This document shows positions 21,433-21,848 of a stretch of DNA of 21,848 bases, one piece after another. Numbering within the stretch: the first letter of the stretch is position 1; every line of letters starts with the position of its first letter. The DNA lies in assembly GCA_002329365.1 (NCBI GenBank), contig DCUB01000037.1:1655-23502 (forward strand), in the 5' to 3' direction. This DNA comes from Ruminococcaceae bacterium UBA1425 (GTDB lineage: Bacteria > Bacillota > Clostridia > Oscillospirales > Acutalibacteraceae). Below the pieces are notes generated by a model. The model had not been told where the DNA came from, searched no databases, and saw only the letters and a program-made list of their open reading frames with translations. A program made the position numbers and the translations under genes.

Positions 21433-21848
21433 ATAGCAAAAGGTTGATGAACGCCATCGGCGGCATTGAGGACAAATACATCGAAGCAGCAGAATCGACC
21501 CCACAGGCTACCTACGCTGCAGTTTCAAGCAAGAAACCGTTCAGGGTGTGGAAATTCTCTCCGATTGCCGCGTCCCTCGTGATTGTTGTTGTCCTCGCTG
21601 CTATTTTCGGGAGCAATCCGTCTTGGTTCAACCATTCTGGCAACAATGGCGTGGTTGTCGCTCCTGATGAGACTGCGAATAATCCAGCGGTTCAAACACC
21701 TATAACAGATAACGGATACCAAGCAGATTCTTCTATACGTGGCTTGCCTGTCGAAAACTTTAATCTTGCCGATGTACAAAATGGTGGCGTTTCTATGGAT
21801 AGAATGGTATTCCCGGATTTCGGCTCTCTTTTTCAATGGGGGGTTGAC
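21429..21848 (+). CDS. Membrane-anchored putative anti-sigma factor, 5' part (runs off the window)
   Basis: The first 140 codons of a protein beginning MNSKRLMNAIGGIEDKYIEA. The ATG overlaps the sigma factor stop as ATGA. A short cytoplasmic N-terminus of about 40 residues, containing the IGGIEDKYI string common in clostridial proteins encoded next to ECF sigma factors, is followed by one membrane helix (about residues 44-62, SPIAASLVIVVVLAAIF). The remainder is extracytoplasmic and rich in Asn, Pro and Val. This is the layout of an anti-sigma factor that holds its sigma at the membrane. The identification rests on position and topology rather than on a recognised domain. The frame is open to the last base, so the C-terminus is missing. 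Confidence 0.75.
   Translation, partial: MNSKRLMNAIGGIEDKYIEAAESTPQATYAAVSSKKPFRVWKFSPIAASLVIVVVLAAIFGSNPSWFNHSGNNGVVVAPDETANNPAVQTPITDNGYQADSSIRGLPVENFNLADVQNGGVSMDRMVFPDFGSLFQWGVD

Overview
The window looks like a chromosomal segment of a Gram-positive anaerobe of the class Clostridia (Oscillospirales- or Christensenellales-like). The basis is strong AGGAGG-type ribosome binding sites, frequent GTG/TTG starts, moderate GC, a Firmicutes-type PlsY, a MacA-like adaptor with a membrane anchor, and a gut-Firmicutes type mobile fragment. The genus cannot be read from the sequence.

Left arm (1-1808, minus strand): a small putative lipoprotein, then rsmA (16S rRNA dimethyladenosine methyltransferase) with its own promoter-like site, then the start of an L-rhamnose mutarotase (rhaM) cut by the window edge. 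A 186-bp divergent intergenic region (1809-1994) separates this arm from a tightly packed plus-strand operon (1995-7652; gaps of 18-31 bp). The operon encodes a MacA/HlyD-like adaptor, a MacB/FtsX-type permease without an ATPase, a GNAT-like acyltransferase, PlsY and a PLP-dependent aminotransferase. A long AT-rich hairpin (7680-7742) probably ends it.

Centre (7956-18188): one uninterrupted 10.2-kb gene for a 3410-residue exported protein. It has a signal peptide, a PHP-type metallohydrolase domain with its metal-binding residues intact, several uncharacterised domains including a FIVAR-like segment, then 29 tandem InlB/Listeria-Bacteroides-type B-repeats (26 of them averaging exactly 70 residues), a divergent end and a unique C-terminal domain. 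No sortase signal or known wall-binding module is visible. It is transcribed alone from a near-consensus extended -10 promoter and starts at TTG after a run of eight T's. This is the most striking object in the window: an enzyme-like head on a very long repeat stalk.

Right arm (18189-21848): a junction with competing hairpins and a terminator, then a convergent large serine recombinase gene of noticeably higher GC. Directly upstream of the recombinase is a 55-bp imperfect palindrome resembling a serine-recombinase attachment site or operator. It abuts a 5'-truncated, amber-interrupted DUF6076-like pseudogene. After a 260-bp spacer come an ECF-type sigma factor gene with a possible autoregulated promoter and, translationally coupled to it by an ATGA overlap, a membrane protein that is probably its anti-sigma factor and is cut by the window end. 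This arm reads as the remains of an integrated mobile element next to a signalling pair.
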